Shown here: positions 16,612 to 25,847 of the stretch, piece by piece | Position numbering within the stretch: position 1 is the first letter of the stretch | Layout of the letters: the number at the start of each line of letters is the position of its first letter | Assembly (NCBI RefSeq): GCF_033097365.1 | Contig: NZ_AP028461.1 | Coordinates: forward strand, 4,774,001 to 4,838,000 | Source: Actinoplanes sichuanensis | GTDB lineage: Bacteria > Actinomycetota > Actinomycetes > Mycobacteriales > Micromonosporaceae | Length of the DNA: 64,000 nt | Direction of reading: 5' to 3' | Program-made: the position numbers and the translations under genes | Notes under the pieces: model-generated | What the model saw: only the letters and a program-made list of their open reading frames with translations | Told to the model about the DNA's origin: nothing | The model's database searches: none

Positions 16612-17778
16612 TCACAGGACGCGGCGGCCTCGGGCGAAGACCGCGCGGATGTGGTGCAGGGCGGCGAGGTCGGCCAGGGGGTCGCCGTCCACGGCGACGA
16701 TGTCGGCGTCGAAACCGGGAGCCAGGCGGCCCTTGGTGCCGGCCAGGCCACATGCGGCGGCGGCCCGGGAGGTGGCCAGGGTCAGCGCCGTCGCGGGCGT
16801 CACGCCGAGCATCGCCGTCTGCTGGAGGGCGTGGCGGAGCACGTCGTGGGGTTTCGTCGGGCCGATGCCCGCGTCGGTGCCGAGGACCAGGTGCGCGCCC
16901 GCTTCGTACAGTCGCCGGGTGTTGGAAACGACGGCGGGCAGGCGCTTGACGATCGCGGGTGGTGGCGCGAGACCCGGGGCCTGCACGCTGCCCGCCGTGA
17001 TGCCGACGGTCACGCCGCACCTCGCGATGCGGTCGATGAGATCGCCGGGCTCGTCGACGCCGTCGGCGGACCAGAAGGTGACGTGTTCCATGCCGTCGGC
17101 TCCCGCGTCGAGGCTCATCCGGATGGAGTCGGTGCCGTGGGCGTGTGCGGTGACCGGCAGGCCGTGCCGGTGTGCCTCGTCGACGGCGGCCCGCAGCAGT
17201 TCGGTGGTGAACTGGGAGGTCTCCTGGCGGGTGCCGGGTGTCATCGTGCCGCCGCTGGCCATGATCTTGATGACGTCGGTGCCGCGGTCGGCGCGTTCGC
17301 GGACCGCGGCGCGTAGTGCCTGTGGCGTCGGTTCGGTGGCGCCGCCGAGGAAGTGGCAGTGCCCGGCCGGTGTGGTGATCGGTGGGCCGGCCGCGACGAT
17401 CGTCGGCATGCCGTCGAGGCCGCGCAGGCGCAGGGAGAGGTAGTCGCGGTCGCCGAGGTCGCGGACCGTGGTGATACCGGCGTGCAGGGCGGTGCGTGCG
17501 GCGGCCCGCATGACGGCGAGCACGGCGTCGTCATCGCGGGCGGCGAGGGCGGCGACCGGGTCGGGACCGCCGTCGAAGGCGAGGTGAACGTGCGTGTCGA
17601 TCAGACCGGGCATCAGGGTCGCTCCGGGCAGGTCGATCACTTCCGCGTCGGCGGGCGGGGCGACCGATCCGGCGACCGAGACGATGGCCGGGCCGCTGAT
17701 GACCAGGACGGGGTCGGGTGTGAGGGTGCCGGAGACGCCGTCGAACAGCGCCCCGGCACGGATCGCGATCGGTGTCAT
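16612..17778 (-). CDS. amidohydrolase-superfamily metal-dependent hydrolase
   Basis: The 388-residue protein has the HxH metal motif (LIDTHVHLAFDGG), TTVRDLGD, the probable carboxylated Lys (VIKIMASGG), VTAHAHG, the GMEHV histidine and LVLGTDAGIG. It ends with the usual small beta-domain return (LAPGFDADIVAVDGDPLADL). This matches the imidazolonepropionase-like/prolidase-type amidohydrolases, which cleave cyclic amides or X-Pro peptides. No signal peptide is present. It lies 12 bp downstream of a GbsR/MarR-type regulator gene and is probably regulated by it. Confidence 0.88.
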   Translation of the reverse strand: MTPIAIRAGALFDGVSGTLTPDPVLVISGPAIVSVAGSVAPPADAEVIDLPGATLMPGLIDTHVHLAFDGGPDPVAALAARDDDAVLAVMRAAARTALHAGITTVRDLGDRDYLSLRLRGLDGMPTIVAAGPPITTPAGHCHFLGGATEPTPQALRAAVRERADRGTDVIKIMASGGTMTPGTRQETSQFTTELLRAAVDEAHRHGLPVTAHAHGTDSIRMSLDAGADGMEHVTFWSADGVDEPGDLIDRIARCGVTVGITAGSVQAPGLAPPPAIVKRLPAVVSNTRRLYEAGAHLVLGTDAGIGPTKPHDVLRHALQQTAMLGVTPATALTLATSRAAAACGLAGTKGRLAPGFDADIVAVDGDPLADLAALHHIRAVFARGRRVL

Positions 17779-17790
17779 GCGGATACCTTC

Positions 17791-18600
17791 TCAACACACG
17801 CGCCCCGCAGCCACGCCGACGCCGACGCCGACGCCAAGGTGTTCTCGAAACTCTTCGCCGGTCGGCGCGCCCGGCCCAGCAGACCGTGCGCAACACACCT
17901 GGTTAGAGCAACAGCAGACGGCGCCCGCGGCGGCGGTGGCCCGGGGTGCTCCGGTCACGCGGTCGTTCAGGTCGGCGAAGAACACCGCGATCCAGTGCAA
18001 CCTGATACCGGCGGGGCTGTCGCGTCCGAGCAGATCGGATCCTTGACGGGCGGTCTCGGCCCACATCGTGTTGGTCCGAATGGTGTCGGCCAACGCGGCC
18101 CTCCACATGCCGTCGTCGACCACGTAGTGTTCCCGGCGCTGCCCGGCCGGCCGCTCCCGCCGGATCATCGCGACGGTCTCCAGGTAGCCGACCGCGCGGG
18201 ACACCGCCGCCCGGGAGACGCGGAGCCGTTCGGCGAGATCGGCAGCGGTCGCCGAGGCGGTGTCGGTGACCATCAGACGCGCCAGGACGCGAGCGGCCAT
18301 CGGCGGCAGCCCGGTACGCAGCATCACCCGCACGAAGTCGTCGGCGAAAGCGTCCACGGCCTCCGAACCCGCCTCGGCGGGAGCGACTGTTCCAGGCGTT
18401 CGCCGGTGTGCCCGCCAGTCGGTGGCGTGCTGGGCGTGTTCGGCCCGGTACCGCTCCGGCCCCCCGTTGCGGAGCACCTCCCGGCTGATCGTGGACGCCG
18501 GCCGGTTCAGCCGTCTCCCGATCGCGGCGAAACTCATGTCGGCGGCGAGTGCCTCTTCGATCTGCCGCCGATCCCCGGCCGTCAGTCTGTTCCCTGGCAT
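17791..18600 (-). CDS. GbsR/MarR-type regulator with IS30-like HTH at the N-terminus
   Basis: About 269 residues from ATG 18600 (MPGNRLTAGDRRQIEEAL). The N-terminus is a helix-turn-helix like that of IS30 transposases (SFAAIGRRLNRPASTISREVLRNGG), and a second winged HTH lies at about 120-170 (ATAADLAERLRVSRAAVSRAVGYLETVAMIRRER). This two-HTH plan is common in actinobacterial regulators named GbsR/MarR-like. The last 50 residues are atypical: a cysteine cluster (AVCCCSNQVCC) and a GVGVGVG run encoded by a GCCGAC-type hexanucleotide repeat near 17812-17834. The true C-terminus may therefore have been lengthened by slippage. It heads the unit with the amidohydrolase and is divergent from the serine hydrolase gene. 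Confidence 0.75.
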   Translation of the reverse strand: MPGNRLTAGDRRQIEEALAADMSFAAIGRRLNRPASTISREVLRNGGPERYRAEHAQHATDWRAHRRTPGTVAPAEAGSEAVDAFADDFVRVMLRTGLPPMAARVLARLMVTDTASATAADLAERLRVSRAAVSRAVGYLETVAMIRRERPAGQRREHYVVDDGMWRAALADTIRTNTMWAETARQGSDLLGRDSPAGIRLHWIAVFFADLNDRVTGAPRATAAAGAVCCCSNQVCCARSAGPGAPTGEEFREHLGVGVGVGVAAGRVC

Positions 18601-18629
18601 CGGCCCACTCTGGCGGCGTCCCGACAGCT

Positions 18630-18678
18630 TTGCAACCGCGCCCACTCCAGCAATGCGTTAACCCGCAAGCCATTGCAA
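18630..18678. promoter_or_regulatory. TTGCAA dyads between the regulator and the serine hydrolase
   Basis: The palindrome TTGCAA occurs at 18630-18635 and 18673-18678, inside a wider inverted pair CTTTGCAA (18628-18635) / TTGCAAAG (18673-18680), just upstream of the regulator start at 18600. Immediately beyond it a GGAAAAC direct repeat (18688 and 18698, 10-bp period) is seen. These are candidate autoregulatory sites; the assignment is inference. Confidence 0.4.
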
Positions 18679-18790
18679 AGGATTCACGGAAAACGCTGGA
18701 AAACACCCCACTCGAGAACACGATCCGTTGCAGCCTCCGTGAACGGAAATCTACGTTTCACGTATCGACACATCGACATGGGGAGACATC

Positions 18791-20188
18791 GTGATCGAGG
18801 CGAAGGACACCGCCCGCTGGCAGCAGCGACTCGACGAACTGTGCCGTGCCCACGCCGTTCCCGGCGCCGGCCTGGCCATCGCCGTCGGCGGCCAGGTCCA
18901 CGAACTGGCCAGCGGGGTGCTGCATCTCGGAACGGGCGTGCCGGTGACCCCGGACTCGGTGTTCCTGTCCGGCTCTATCGCGAAGGTCTACACCGCCACC
19001 CTCGTCATGCGGCTGGTCGACGAGGGCCGACTGGACCTGGACGTGCCGGTGGTGGACGTGCTGCCGGAGTTCGCCACACCCGACCCCGGTGCCACCAAGA
19101 CCATCACACCCCGGCAGTTGCTGTCGCACACCGGTGGCGTGACCACCGACTTCAACTTCGACGGCGGCCGTGGTGACGACTGCCTCGCCAACTATGTCGC
19201 GGCCGCCCGTGACGTGGCCCTGGACTGCCCGCCCGGCACCGCCGTCTCCTACGGTGGGATCGGCTACATCGTCCTCGGCCGCGTCGTCGAGAGGATCACC
19301 GGTCTCACCTGGGACCAGGCGCTGAAGAGTCTGCTGTTCGAGCCGCTCGGCCTGCACCACTCGATGACCCTGCCGGAGGAGGCGCTGCGGTTCCGTACCG
19401 CCATGAGTCACCTCGACGGCGCGCCCGCGCCGGCCTGGGACCTGATGCCCCGCTCGGCCGGCCCGGCCGGACGGGTCATCGTCTCCGCGGGGGACATGGT
19501 CCGCTTCGCCCGCATGCACCTCGACGGTGGCGCCGGTGTCCTCTCCCCCGCGGCGGTGGCCGCGATGCAGCGCCGCGAGGTCGACGTCCCGGACAAGTGG
19601 ACGGTCAGCGCCGACGGATGGGGCCTGGGTTGGACGCTCTACGACTGGAACGGCATCACCGGGTACGGCCACGACGGCGCCGCCGTGGGCCAGTACGCCT
19701 ACCTCCGAGTCGTACCGCAGGCGAACCTGGCCGTGGCCCTGATGACCAACGGCGGCGGGGCCCGGCTGCTCTACACCGACCTGTTCCGGGAGCTGCTCGC
19801 CGAACTCGCCGACGTCACCATGCCGGAACCGTTCGCCCCGGCTCCCGTACCGCCGCCGGTCGACCTCGCCCCGCTGCTCGGCACCTACCGCCGGGCCGGC
19901 GTCGTCATCACCGTCTCCCGAAAGGACGACGGCACACCCCACCTGCGGTACGAGTTCGTCGACGAGATGGCCCACATGTCCCCACCCCTGGAGATGGACC
20001 TGCAGCCGGTGACCGGCACGGTGTTCGCCGCCTCCGGTGCCGGCCCGTCCTTCAGCGAGGAGTACATGCCGGTCGTCTTCTCCACCCTGACCACCGGCAC
20101 CAGGGTCTGTTACATCGGCATGCGCGCCGCCCCCAAGACCGATCAGGTGGGGATCTCACCGGCCACCGCGGCGGACCATCGGCGGTAG
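18791..20188 (+). CDS. beta-lactamase-related serine hydrolase (class C/esterase type)
   Basis: A 465-residue protein from GTG 18791, six bases after GGGGAGA. The SxxK motif is SGSIAKV (Ser62, Lys65). The second-motif tyrosine is Tyr154 in SYGGIGY, where the usual Asn of YxN is Gly. The third-motif equivalent is HDGAAVG. There is no signal peptide, unlike true AmpC enzymes, so a cytoplasmic esterase or peptidase is more likely than a drug-resistance enzyme. The C-terminal 110 residues form a lipocalin-like extension (LAPLLGTYRRAGVVITVSRKDDG) as in many EstB-type proteins. It overlaps the convergent SGNH hydrolase gene by 46 bp. Confidence 0.85.
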   Translation: MIEAKDTARWQQRLDELCRAHAVPGAGLAIAVGGQVHELASGVLHLGTGVPVTPDSVFLSGSIAKVYTATLVMRLVDEGRLDLDVPVVDVLPEFATPDPGATKTITPRQLLSHTGGVTTDFNFDGGRGDDCLANYVAAARDVALDCPPGTAVSYGGIGYIVLGRVVERITGLTWDQALKSLLFEPLGLHHSMTLPEEALRFRTAMSHLDGAPAPAWDLMPRSAGPAGRVIVSAGDMVRFARMHLDGGAGVLSPAAVAAMQRREVDVPDKWTVSADGWGLGWTLYDWNGITGYGHDGAAVGQYAYLRVVPQANLAVALMTNGGGARLLYTDLFRELLAELADVTMPEPFAPAPVPPPVDLAPLLGTYRRAGVVITVSRKDDGTPHLRYEFVDEMAHMSPPLEMDLQPVTGTVFAASGAGPSFSEEYMPVVFSTLTTGTRVCYIGMRAAPKTDQVGISPATAADHRR

Positions 20189-20850
20189 CCGAGGGCCGAC
20201 GGGTGGAATCCGTCTTGCGCGAAGTAGGCGGGCACGAACGGCAGCAGCAGTTTCCCGGGGACCCACGTCACGGCCGGGCGGGCATCGCAGATCTGCTGGG
20301 CGACCTCGTCCAGGGCGACGGCCCGCCGGGCCAGGTGCCGGCCGAGGGTTCGGGGCATGCACGGCAGGTGTTCGAACGGTGGGATCCCGGCCACCATGAC
20401 CTGGCCGGCACGGCGGCTCGACTCGTCGACGACGGCGGTCAGGTCCTCGGCCCATTCGTGTGGCTGCCGGCCGCAGAGTACGTCGTTGGCGCCGCCGACG
20501 ATCACCACGATGTCGGCCTGTTCCGGGATCCGCGGCAGCAGCCGGTACCGGATGCGTCGGGCGGTGGCGCCGTACTGCCCGACCGCCGACCAGGCCACGG
20601 TCCGGCCGGTGAGCTCGGTCAGGTCGCGGGCCAGGGAGCCGCCGAAGCCCTCGTCGTGGGTGTGCACCCCGTAACCGGCGGCGAGTGAGTCGCCGAGGAT
20701 GACGACGCTCAGCGGGTCCTGCGGGTCCGGGCCCGGTACGACGCCGGTGGCGGGGCCTTCGGCCGCGGGGATCGTCACCGTGCGGCGGCGTTTCCACATC
20801 GCCTGGGCGGCGACCACCGGCAGTAGCAGTGCATTCATCTGTTCGCCCAT
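20143..20850 (-). CDS. SGNH/GDSL-family hydrolase
   Basis: About 235 residues from ATG 20850 (MGEQMNALLLP) or ATG 20838. The four SGNH blocks are present: Ser in VILGDSLAAGYG, the Gly and Asn of VGGANDVL, and the DGFHPSALGY Asp/His pair. A short hydrophobic N-terminus (MNALLLPVVAAQAMWKRRR) could be a membrane anchor. The family contains esterases, acyltransferases and lysophospholipases, and the substrate is unknown. It is 8 bp downstream of the MFS transporter gene on the same strand and so belongs to the same operon. Confidence 0.85.
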   Translation of the reverse strand: MGEQMNALLLPVVAAQAMWKRRRTVTIPAAEGPATGVVPGPDPQDPLSVVILGDSLAAGYGVHTHDEGFGGSLARDLTELTGRTVAWSAVGQYGATARRIRYRLLPRIPEQADIVVIVGGANDVLCGRQPHEWAEDLTAVVDESSRRAGQVMVAGIPPFEHLPCMPRTLGRHLARRAVALDEVAQQICDARPAVTWVPGKLLLPFVPAYFAQDGFHPSALGYRRWSAAVAGEIPT

Positions 20851-20858
20851 CACTGTGT

Positions 20859-22396
20859 TCAGCTGCCGGAGGTGAGTGCGGGGACCGGGAGCGGTGCCGG
20901 TCGTCTGGTCAGCAGGAGTCCGCAGGCGACGGCGGCGACCAGGGCGGCCACTCCGCTGATCAGGAAGACCGTCGCGACAGCGTCGTTGGTGGCGGCTCTG
21001 GCGATCTCGGCGGTCGTCTCCCGTACCCCTGCCGGAAGGTTCTGGCCGACGTGGCGGCCGAGCCCGGCGCCGATCTCGGCGATCAGCTGGTCCTTCGGAA
21101 CGGGCGGAGCCATGGTGTCGAGCAGCGGCTGCGCGTTCTGCTTCGCCTGGAACTGCACGACGGCGCCGAGCACGGCGACGCCGGCGGCGGTGCCGATCTG
21201 GCGCATCGTGTTGACGGTTCCGGTGGCCATGCCGGCGTCGGCCGGTTCGACGGCGGCCAGTCCGGCGGACGCGGTCGCGGCGGCACCGACGCCCAGTCCC
21301 GCACCGGCCAGGACGAACCCGGGGGCCAGCACCGCCATCGATCCGCTCGTGTCGATCAGGGACGCGCCCAGCAGGCCCACACCGGCCAGCACCAGGCCGA
21401 GGACCAGCAGCGGCGTGGAGCCGAACCGGCGCAGCAGGGCCGCGGCGACCGGCGCGGCCACCAGTGCCGTCGCGGTCAGCGGAAGCACCCGCAGGCCGGT
21501 TTCCAGAGGCGAGTAGCCGGCCACGTTCTGCAGATGCAGCGCCAGATAGTAGGTCGCCGCGACCAGGGTGGCGGCCGTCGCGAAGGATTGCAGGGCGACG
21601 CCCGCGAAGGCGGGCCGGACCAGCAGCCGCAGCGACAACATCGGATCGACGGTCCGGCGCTCCCACCCGATGAAGACGATCAGCAGTACGGCGGCGGCGG
21701 TGAACAGGCCCAGGGTCGGCCGGCTGCCCCAACCGTCCTCGTTGCCCCGGATCAGGGCGGTGAGCAGCGCCAACAGGCCGCCGCTGAGCAGGGCCGCACC
21801 GGTCCAGTCGTTGCGGGGCGCCCGGTCCGGCCGGGACTCGTGCAGGCGCAGACAACCGAGCATGGCCAGCAGGCCGATCGGGACGTTGATCAGGAAGATC
21901 CAGCGCCAGCCGGGCCCGTCGACGAGTACACCGCCGATGAGCGGCCCGGCGGCGGTCGCGGCGGCATAGCAGGCGCTGAACACGCCGACCGCCCGTGCCC
22001 GCCGGGCCGGTTCGGGATAGGCCGCGCCGAGCAGCGGCAGCGCGGTGCCGAACAGCAGGGCCGCTCCCCGCCCTGCACCGCGCGGGCGGCGATGAGCGTG
22101 GCGGCGGTGTCGGCCAGGGCGCAGGCCAGCGACGCCGCGGTGAAGACGAGCATTCCGGCGACGAAGACCCGGCGCCGGCCGATCCGGTCGCCGAGGACGG
22201 CCGCGCTGAGCAGGCCGCAGGCCAGCGGCAGGGTGTAGCCGTCGACGACCCATTGCAGCGACGAGAGGGACGCGGCCAGTTCATCCTGGATCCCGGCGAG
22301 CGCGACGGAGACGATCGTCACGTCCAGGGTCAGCATGAAGATTGCGGAACAGACCACGACAAGCGTCCATGGTGCTCTCGACGTTGGCGTCGGCAT
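20859..22396 (-). pseudogene. DHA2-type MFS multidrug transporter with a frameshift
   Basis: ATG 22396 follows AGGAGATCTG. The N-terminal frame encodes helices 1-4 and the motif-A loop (LGDRIGRRRVFVAG), running to LIAARAVQGG. The remaining helices continue in another frame from GAALLFGTALPLLG to the stop at 20859. The break lies at about 22066-22073, in a G/C run where one missing base accounts for the shift (expected RAVQGAGAALLFG). With it repaired the protein is about 512 residues with up to 14 helices, the EmrB/QacA drug:proton antiporter type, including motif C-like FSACYAAATAAGPLIGG. It may be a true inactivation or a sequence error. It heads an operon with the SGNH gene and is divergent from the SARP gene. 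Confidence 0.75.
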
Positions 22397-22436
22397 CAGA
22401 TCTCCTAGGTAGGGAGAGATCAGGATGTGGACTGTC

Positions 22437-22455
22437 ACTTGGCGAAAACTTGGCG
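22437..22455. promoter_or_regulatory. direct repeat with 11-bp period, SARP-type site
   Basis: ACTTGGCG occurs at 22437-22444 and again at 22448-22455, an exact 11-bp period, in the 87-bp gap between the divergent transporter and SARP genes. SARP-family BTAD proteins bind heptamer-like direct repeats at this spacing, and the only SARP in the window is encoded 29 bp away. Assignment to that regulator is inference. Confidence 0.6.
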
Positions 22456-22483
22456 TTGCCGGGCTCGCTTAAGCTCCCGGCTC

Positions 22484-25294
22484 ATGTTGTACGTACGGGT
22501 GCTGGGTCCGATCTCGGCCGACATCGACGGCGAGCCGGTCGATCTCGGGCGCCGTAACCAGCGGGCGTTCGTCGGGATCCTGGTCGCCGCGCGCGGTGAC
22601 GCGGTCTCGGCCGACCGCCTGATCGAGGAGTTGTGGAACGGCCGGCCGCCGCCACGGGCGATCGTGTCGTTGCAGGCCTACGTGTCGAATCTGCGGCGGG
22701 TGCTCGAACCCACCCGGGTCAGCCGGGGCCCGGCGACCACGTTGGTACGCCGGTCGTCGGGGTACGCGCTGTGCCTGCCAGAGAACGCCGTGGACGCGTG
22801 GCGCTTCGAACAGTCGCTGGCCCAGGCTCGCAGCCTGCCCGCGGATCAGGCCCGCCCGCTGCTGCTCGAGATCCTCCGGTGGTGGCAGGGGCCGGTGTTC
22901 GGGGAGTCCCGCGACCAGCCCTGGGCGATCGCGGAGGCATCGCGCCTCGACGAGCTGCGACTGTTGGCCCGGGAGCAGGCGATTCAGGCCGCGCTGCGGG
23001 TCCGCGACCACTCCGCGGCGATGCTGGAGGCGCAGCGCCTCGTCCGCGACGAGCCGCTGCGCCCCGAGGCCTGCAGGCTGGCCGCGCTCACTCTGTGGGC
23101 GGTCGGTCGGGAATCCGACTCGCTGGAGGCGCTGCGACAGCATCGCGAGGCGGTGCGCGACGAGTTCGGCCTCGATCCCGCCCCCGCGCTGTCGACTCTG
23201 GAACAGGCGATCCTCAACCAGCGCACCGAGCTCCTGCACGCTGAGACGGAACCGGACCGGATCCGGCCGGCGCAGCTGCCGTTGCAGTTGGCCGTGTTCA
23301 CCGGCCGCGACGCCGAACTGGCCGAGCTGACCGGGCTGGCGCGCGCGTCGGCCGGGACGGTGCTGGTCGCCGTGATCACCGGGATGGGCGGGGTCGGCAA
23401 GACGGCGCTGGCGCTGCGCTGGGCCCATCAGCACCAGGACGAGTACCCGGACGGCCAGTTGTACATCGATCTGCTGGGTTTCGCCCCGGCCGGTGAGCCA
23501 CTGCCGCCCGCCGAGGTGCTGCGTGGTTTCCTGATCTCGCTCGGCGTCGCGTATGACGCGGTGCCGGTCTCGGTCCCCGATCGCGCCGCGCTGCTGCGCA
23601 GCATGGTGAACGGGCGGCGGATGCTGTTCATCCTGGACAACGCCCGCGACGCCGACCAGGTCCGCGACCTGATCCCGGGGTCGGCGGGCTGCGCTGTGCT
23701 GATCACCAGCCGCGCCCTGCTCAACGACCTGGTCACCATGCACCACGCGCACCCGGTGAACCTGTCCGTCTTCGTCGCCGAGGATTCCGGTCACTACCTG
23801 GCCCGGCGAGTCGGCGTGGCCCGGACGACGGCCGAGCCGGACGCGGTGCGGGCGATCGTCGCCGTCTGCGGTGGCCTGCCGCTGGCGCTGGCGGTGGTCG
23901 CCGCCCGGATCGTCACCAACCCCACGTTCACGTTGACCGCGATCGCCGGGGAACTACGCGGCAGCGAGGGTCTGGACGCCTTCGCGGCACCCGGTGTCAG
24001 CCGCGATCCGCGTAGCGTCTTCTCCTGGTCCTACCGGCATCTGCCGGCTGCGGCGGCGGCGCTGTTCCGCCATCTGGCCCTGCACCCCGGACCGGATGCC
24101 GGGGTCGCCGCCGCCGCCAGTCTCACCGGTGCCGCCCGGGCCACGGTCCGGACCTGGATGAACCATCTCGTCGAGGCGCACCTGATCCGGGAGCACCGGC
24201 CCGGCCGGTTCCGCTTCCACGACCTGCTGCGCGCCTATGCGGCCGAACTCGCCGACGGTCACGACGATGCCGGGACCCGGGCGGCCGTCGTACGCCGCAG
24301 CCTCGATCATTACCTGCACTCGGCGATGTCGGCGACGGCTCTATTGCTGCCCCAGCGTTATCCGATCACGGTCCTCCCACCGGCGCCGGGGGTCACGCCG
24401 GAGATCGTCGCGACCGAGGCGGAGGCGCTCGACTGGTTCGACACCGAGTACCGGAATCTGCTCGCCGCGGTCGCCGTGGCCGAGGACGACGACGACGGCC
24501 GGTACTGCTGGCAGTTCAACTGGGCGATGGCCCATTACGTGCAGGACCGTCGGGCCCGGCTCGACGAGTCGATCACCCATCTGCTGCGGGCTCTGGCTCT
24601 CGCCGAGAAGCATCAGGACGAGTGGTGGATCGTGAATCTGACACTGAACCTCGCCCGCACCTACTACCGGATCGATCAGCGTGCCGAGAGCCGGGCCTGG
24701 TACGAGCGGGGAATCGAACTGTCCCGGAAGTCCGGCGACCGGTTCCGGTTGACCCAGTCTCTGCTGGGACTCGCGGGAGTCATCAACGGCGAGCACCGGG
24801 TTCCGGACCGGCAGGCGGCCGAGGCGGCTCACCCGTACGCCCGGGAGGCCCTGGAAATCTGTCGGGGTCTTCCCCTCGACAACGGCCGGGTGCTCAACGA
24901 GGCAGTCGCCCTCGGGCACGTCGCCTGGTACGAATCCCACCAGCCGAACGGCTATCAGACCGCCGTCGATCACTTCGGGACCATCATCGACACCCTGCTG
25001 CGCATCGACTACCGAATCGGTGCGGCCGGTACGTCGCTGGAGCTGGGCCATCTCAACCAGCACGCGGGCGCGACCGAAGCCGCGATCGTGGCCTATCACC
25101 GCACCCTGGAGCTCGCCGGTGACGTGCCGGAGCTGCAGGCAGAGGCGCTCACCGGCCTCGTCTACTGCTACCGGGACCTCGGTGACGACGCCAAGGTCGA
25201 GGAGTTCCGCCGGGCGGCGCTGGCCGTCATCGAGCACCGGCATCACCCGGGGATGCAGCGGATCCGGGCGACGTTGGAGGCGTCGGCACGCTGA
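22484..25294 (+). CDS. AfsR/SARP-type regulator: BTAD, NB-ARC ATPase, TPR
   Basis: The 936-residue protein starts at ATG 22484 (MLYVRVLGPISADIDGE). The longer frame from 22427 has a nonsense leader. Residues about 1-95 are an OmpR-type winged helix (FVGILVAARGDAVSADRLIEELW). Residues 95-250 are the bacterial transcriptional-activator (BTAD) helices. About 270-550 is a STAND NB-ARC ATPase with a P-loop (GMGGVGKTALALRW) and the Walker B-like MLFILDNA. The C-terminus carries TPR-like repeats. SARPs activate secondary-metabolism and transport genes. This one is divergent from the MFS/SGNH operon, with an 11-bp-period direct repeat between them, so that operon is the likely target. No biosynthetic genes lie adjacent. 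Confidence 0.9.
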   Translation: MLYVRVLGPISADIDGEPVDLGRRNQRAFVGILVAARGDAVSADRLIEELWNGRPPPRAIVSLQAYVSNLRRVLEPTRVSRGPATTLVRRSSGYALCLPENAVDAWRFEQSLAQARSLPADQARPLLLEILRWWQGPVFGESRDQPWAIAEASRLDELRLLAREQAIQAALRVRDHSAAMLEAQRLVRDEPLRPEACRLAALTLWAVGRESDSLEALRQHREAVRDEFGLDPAPALSTLEQAILNQRTELLHAETEPDRIRPAQLPLQLAVFTGRDAELAELTGLARASAGTVLVAVITGMGGVGKTALALRWAHQHQDEYPDGQLYIDLLGFAPAGEPLPPAEVLRGFLISLGVAYDAVPVSVPDRAALLRSMVNGRRMLFILDNARDADQVRDLIPGSAGCAVLITSRALLNDLVTMHHAHPVNLSVFVAEDSGHYLARRVGVARTTAEPDAVRAIVAVCGGLPLALAVVAARIVTNPTFTLTAIAGELRGSEGLDAFAAPGVSRDPRSVFSWSYRHLPAAAAALFRHLALHPGPDAGVAAAASLTGAARATVRTWMNHLVEAHLIREHRPGRFRFHDLLRAYAAELADGHDDAGTRAAVVRRSLDHYLHSAMSATALLLPQRYPITVLPPAPGVTPEIVATEAEALDWFDTEYRNLLAAVAVAEDDDDGRYCWQFNWAMAHYVQDRRARLDESITHLLRALALAEKHQDEWWIVNLTLNLARTYYRIDQRAESRAWYERGIELSRKSGDRFRLTQSLLGLAGVINGEHRVPDRQAAEAAHPYAREALEICRGLPLDNGRVLNEAVALGHVAWYESHQPNGYQTAVDHFGTIIDTLLRIDYRIGAAGTSLELGHLNQHAGATEAAIVAYHRTLELAGDVPELQAEALTGLVYCYRDLGDDAKVEEFRRAALAVIEHRHHPGMQRIRATLEASAR

Positions 25295-25364
25295 AAGACA
25301 TTGATTGTGGTGACTACATCGGTAACTATTAACAACGTTTGCTAATCCTGGAGGAGGAGAAGGC

Positions 25365-25847
25365 ATGCGTCGACCGATACTCACCGTCGCCCTGTCCATC
25401 GCCGCGTCGACCCTGATCGCCGCCCCGGCGAACGCCCATCCACGGGAGTGCGCGACCCCGTCGATCGGCCGCTACCAGCAGTGGCTGGCCAGCGGCGAGG
25501 GGACCACGGTGCCGGCCTCGAAATGGAGCGGCGGAGCCCAGTGGGCCACCCGCATCCCGTCCACACACGGACGCACGGTGACACGATTCTTCACCTTCCG
25601 GCCGTACGCGTGGGGGCCGGTGACCGAACTCGGCGCACCCACACACCCGTTCGCGACGGCACTCGCCGAGGCACGCGGTTTCGTGTTCGTCGGCAAGACC
25701 GCGAACCGCCTCGAATTTCGCGGCCTGCGCGTGGACGACTACACGCCGCCCTGCATCGACCCGGAGGGTCACGACCTCGTCGGCTCGCGATACTTCCCGA
25801 CCGCAGCCCGCACCAGCATGACGTTCAGCAGCATGGCACGTTCGTAA
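25365..25847 (+). CDS. small secreted protein, function unknown
   Basis: A 160-residue product from ATG 25365 behind an excellent ribosome-binding site (GGAGGAGGAGAAGGC). A Sec signal peptide is clear (MRRPILTVALSIAASTLIAAPANAHP, cleavage probably after ANA). The mature part has two cysteines (HPRECATPS and PPCIDPE) and several aromatic residues, with no recognised family. The last 79 bp overlap the convergent membrane-protein gene at 25769. One of the two ends may not be functional, or the overlap is genuine. Confidence 0.65.
   Translation: MRRPILTVALSIAASTLIAAPANAHPRECATPSIGRYQQWLASGEGTTVPASKWSGGAQWATRIPSTHGRTVTRFFTFRPYAWGPVTELGAPTHPFATALAEARGFVFVGKTANRLEFRGLRVDDYTPPCIDPEGHDLVGSRYFPTAARTSMTFSSMARS

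Noticed and set aside
15338..17020. 560-residue minus-strand open frame across the HEAT and TPR genes
   Set aside because: It spans two genes and part of a third with no recognisable domain; the plus-strand repeats are clear.
20143..22284. 713-residue minus-strand open frame joining a transporter-region frame to the SGNH hydrolase
   Set aside because: Its N-terminal 470 residues are Arg/Pro-rich out-of-frame translation of the transporter. Only the last 235 residues are the SGNH enzyme.
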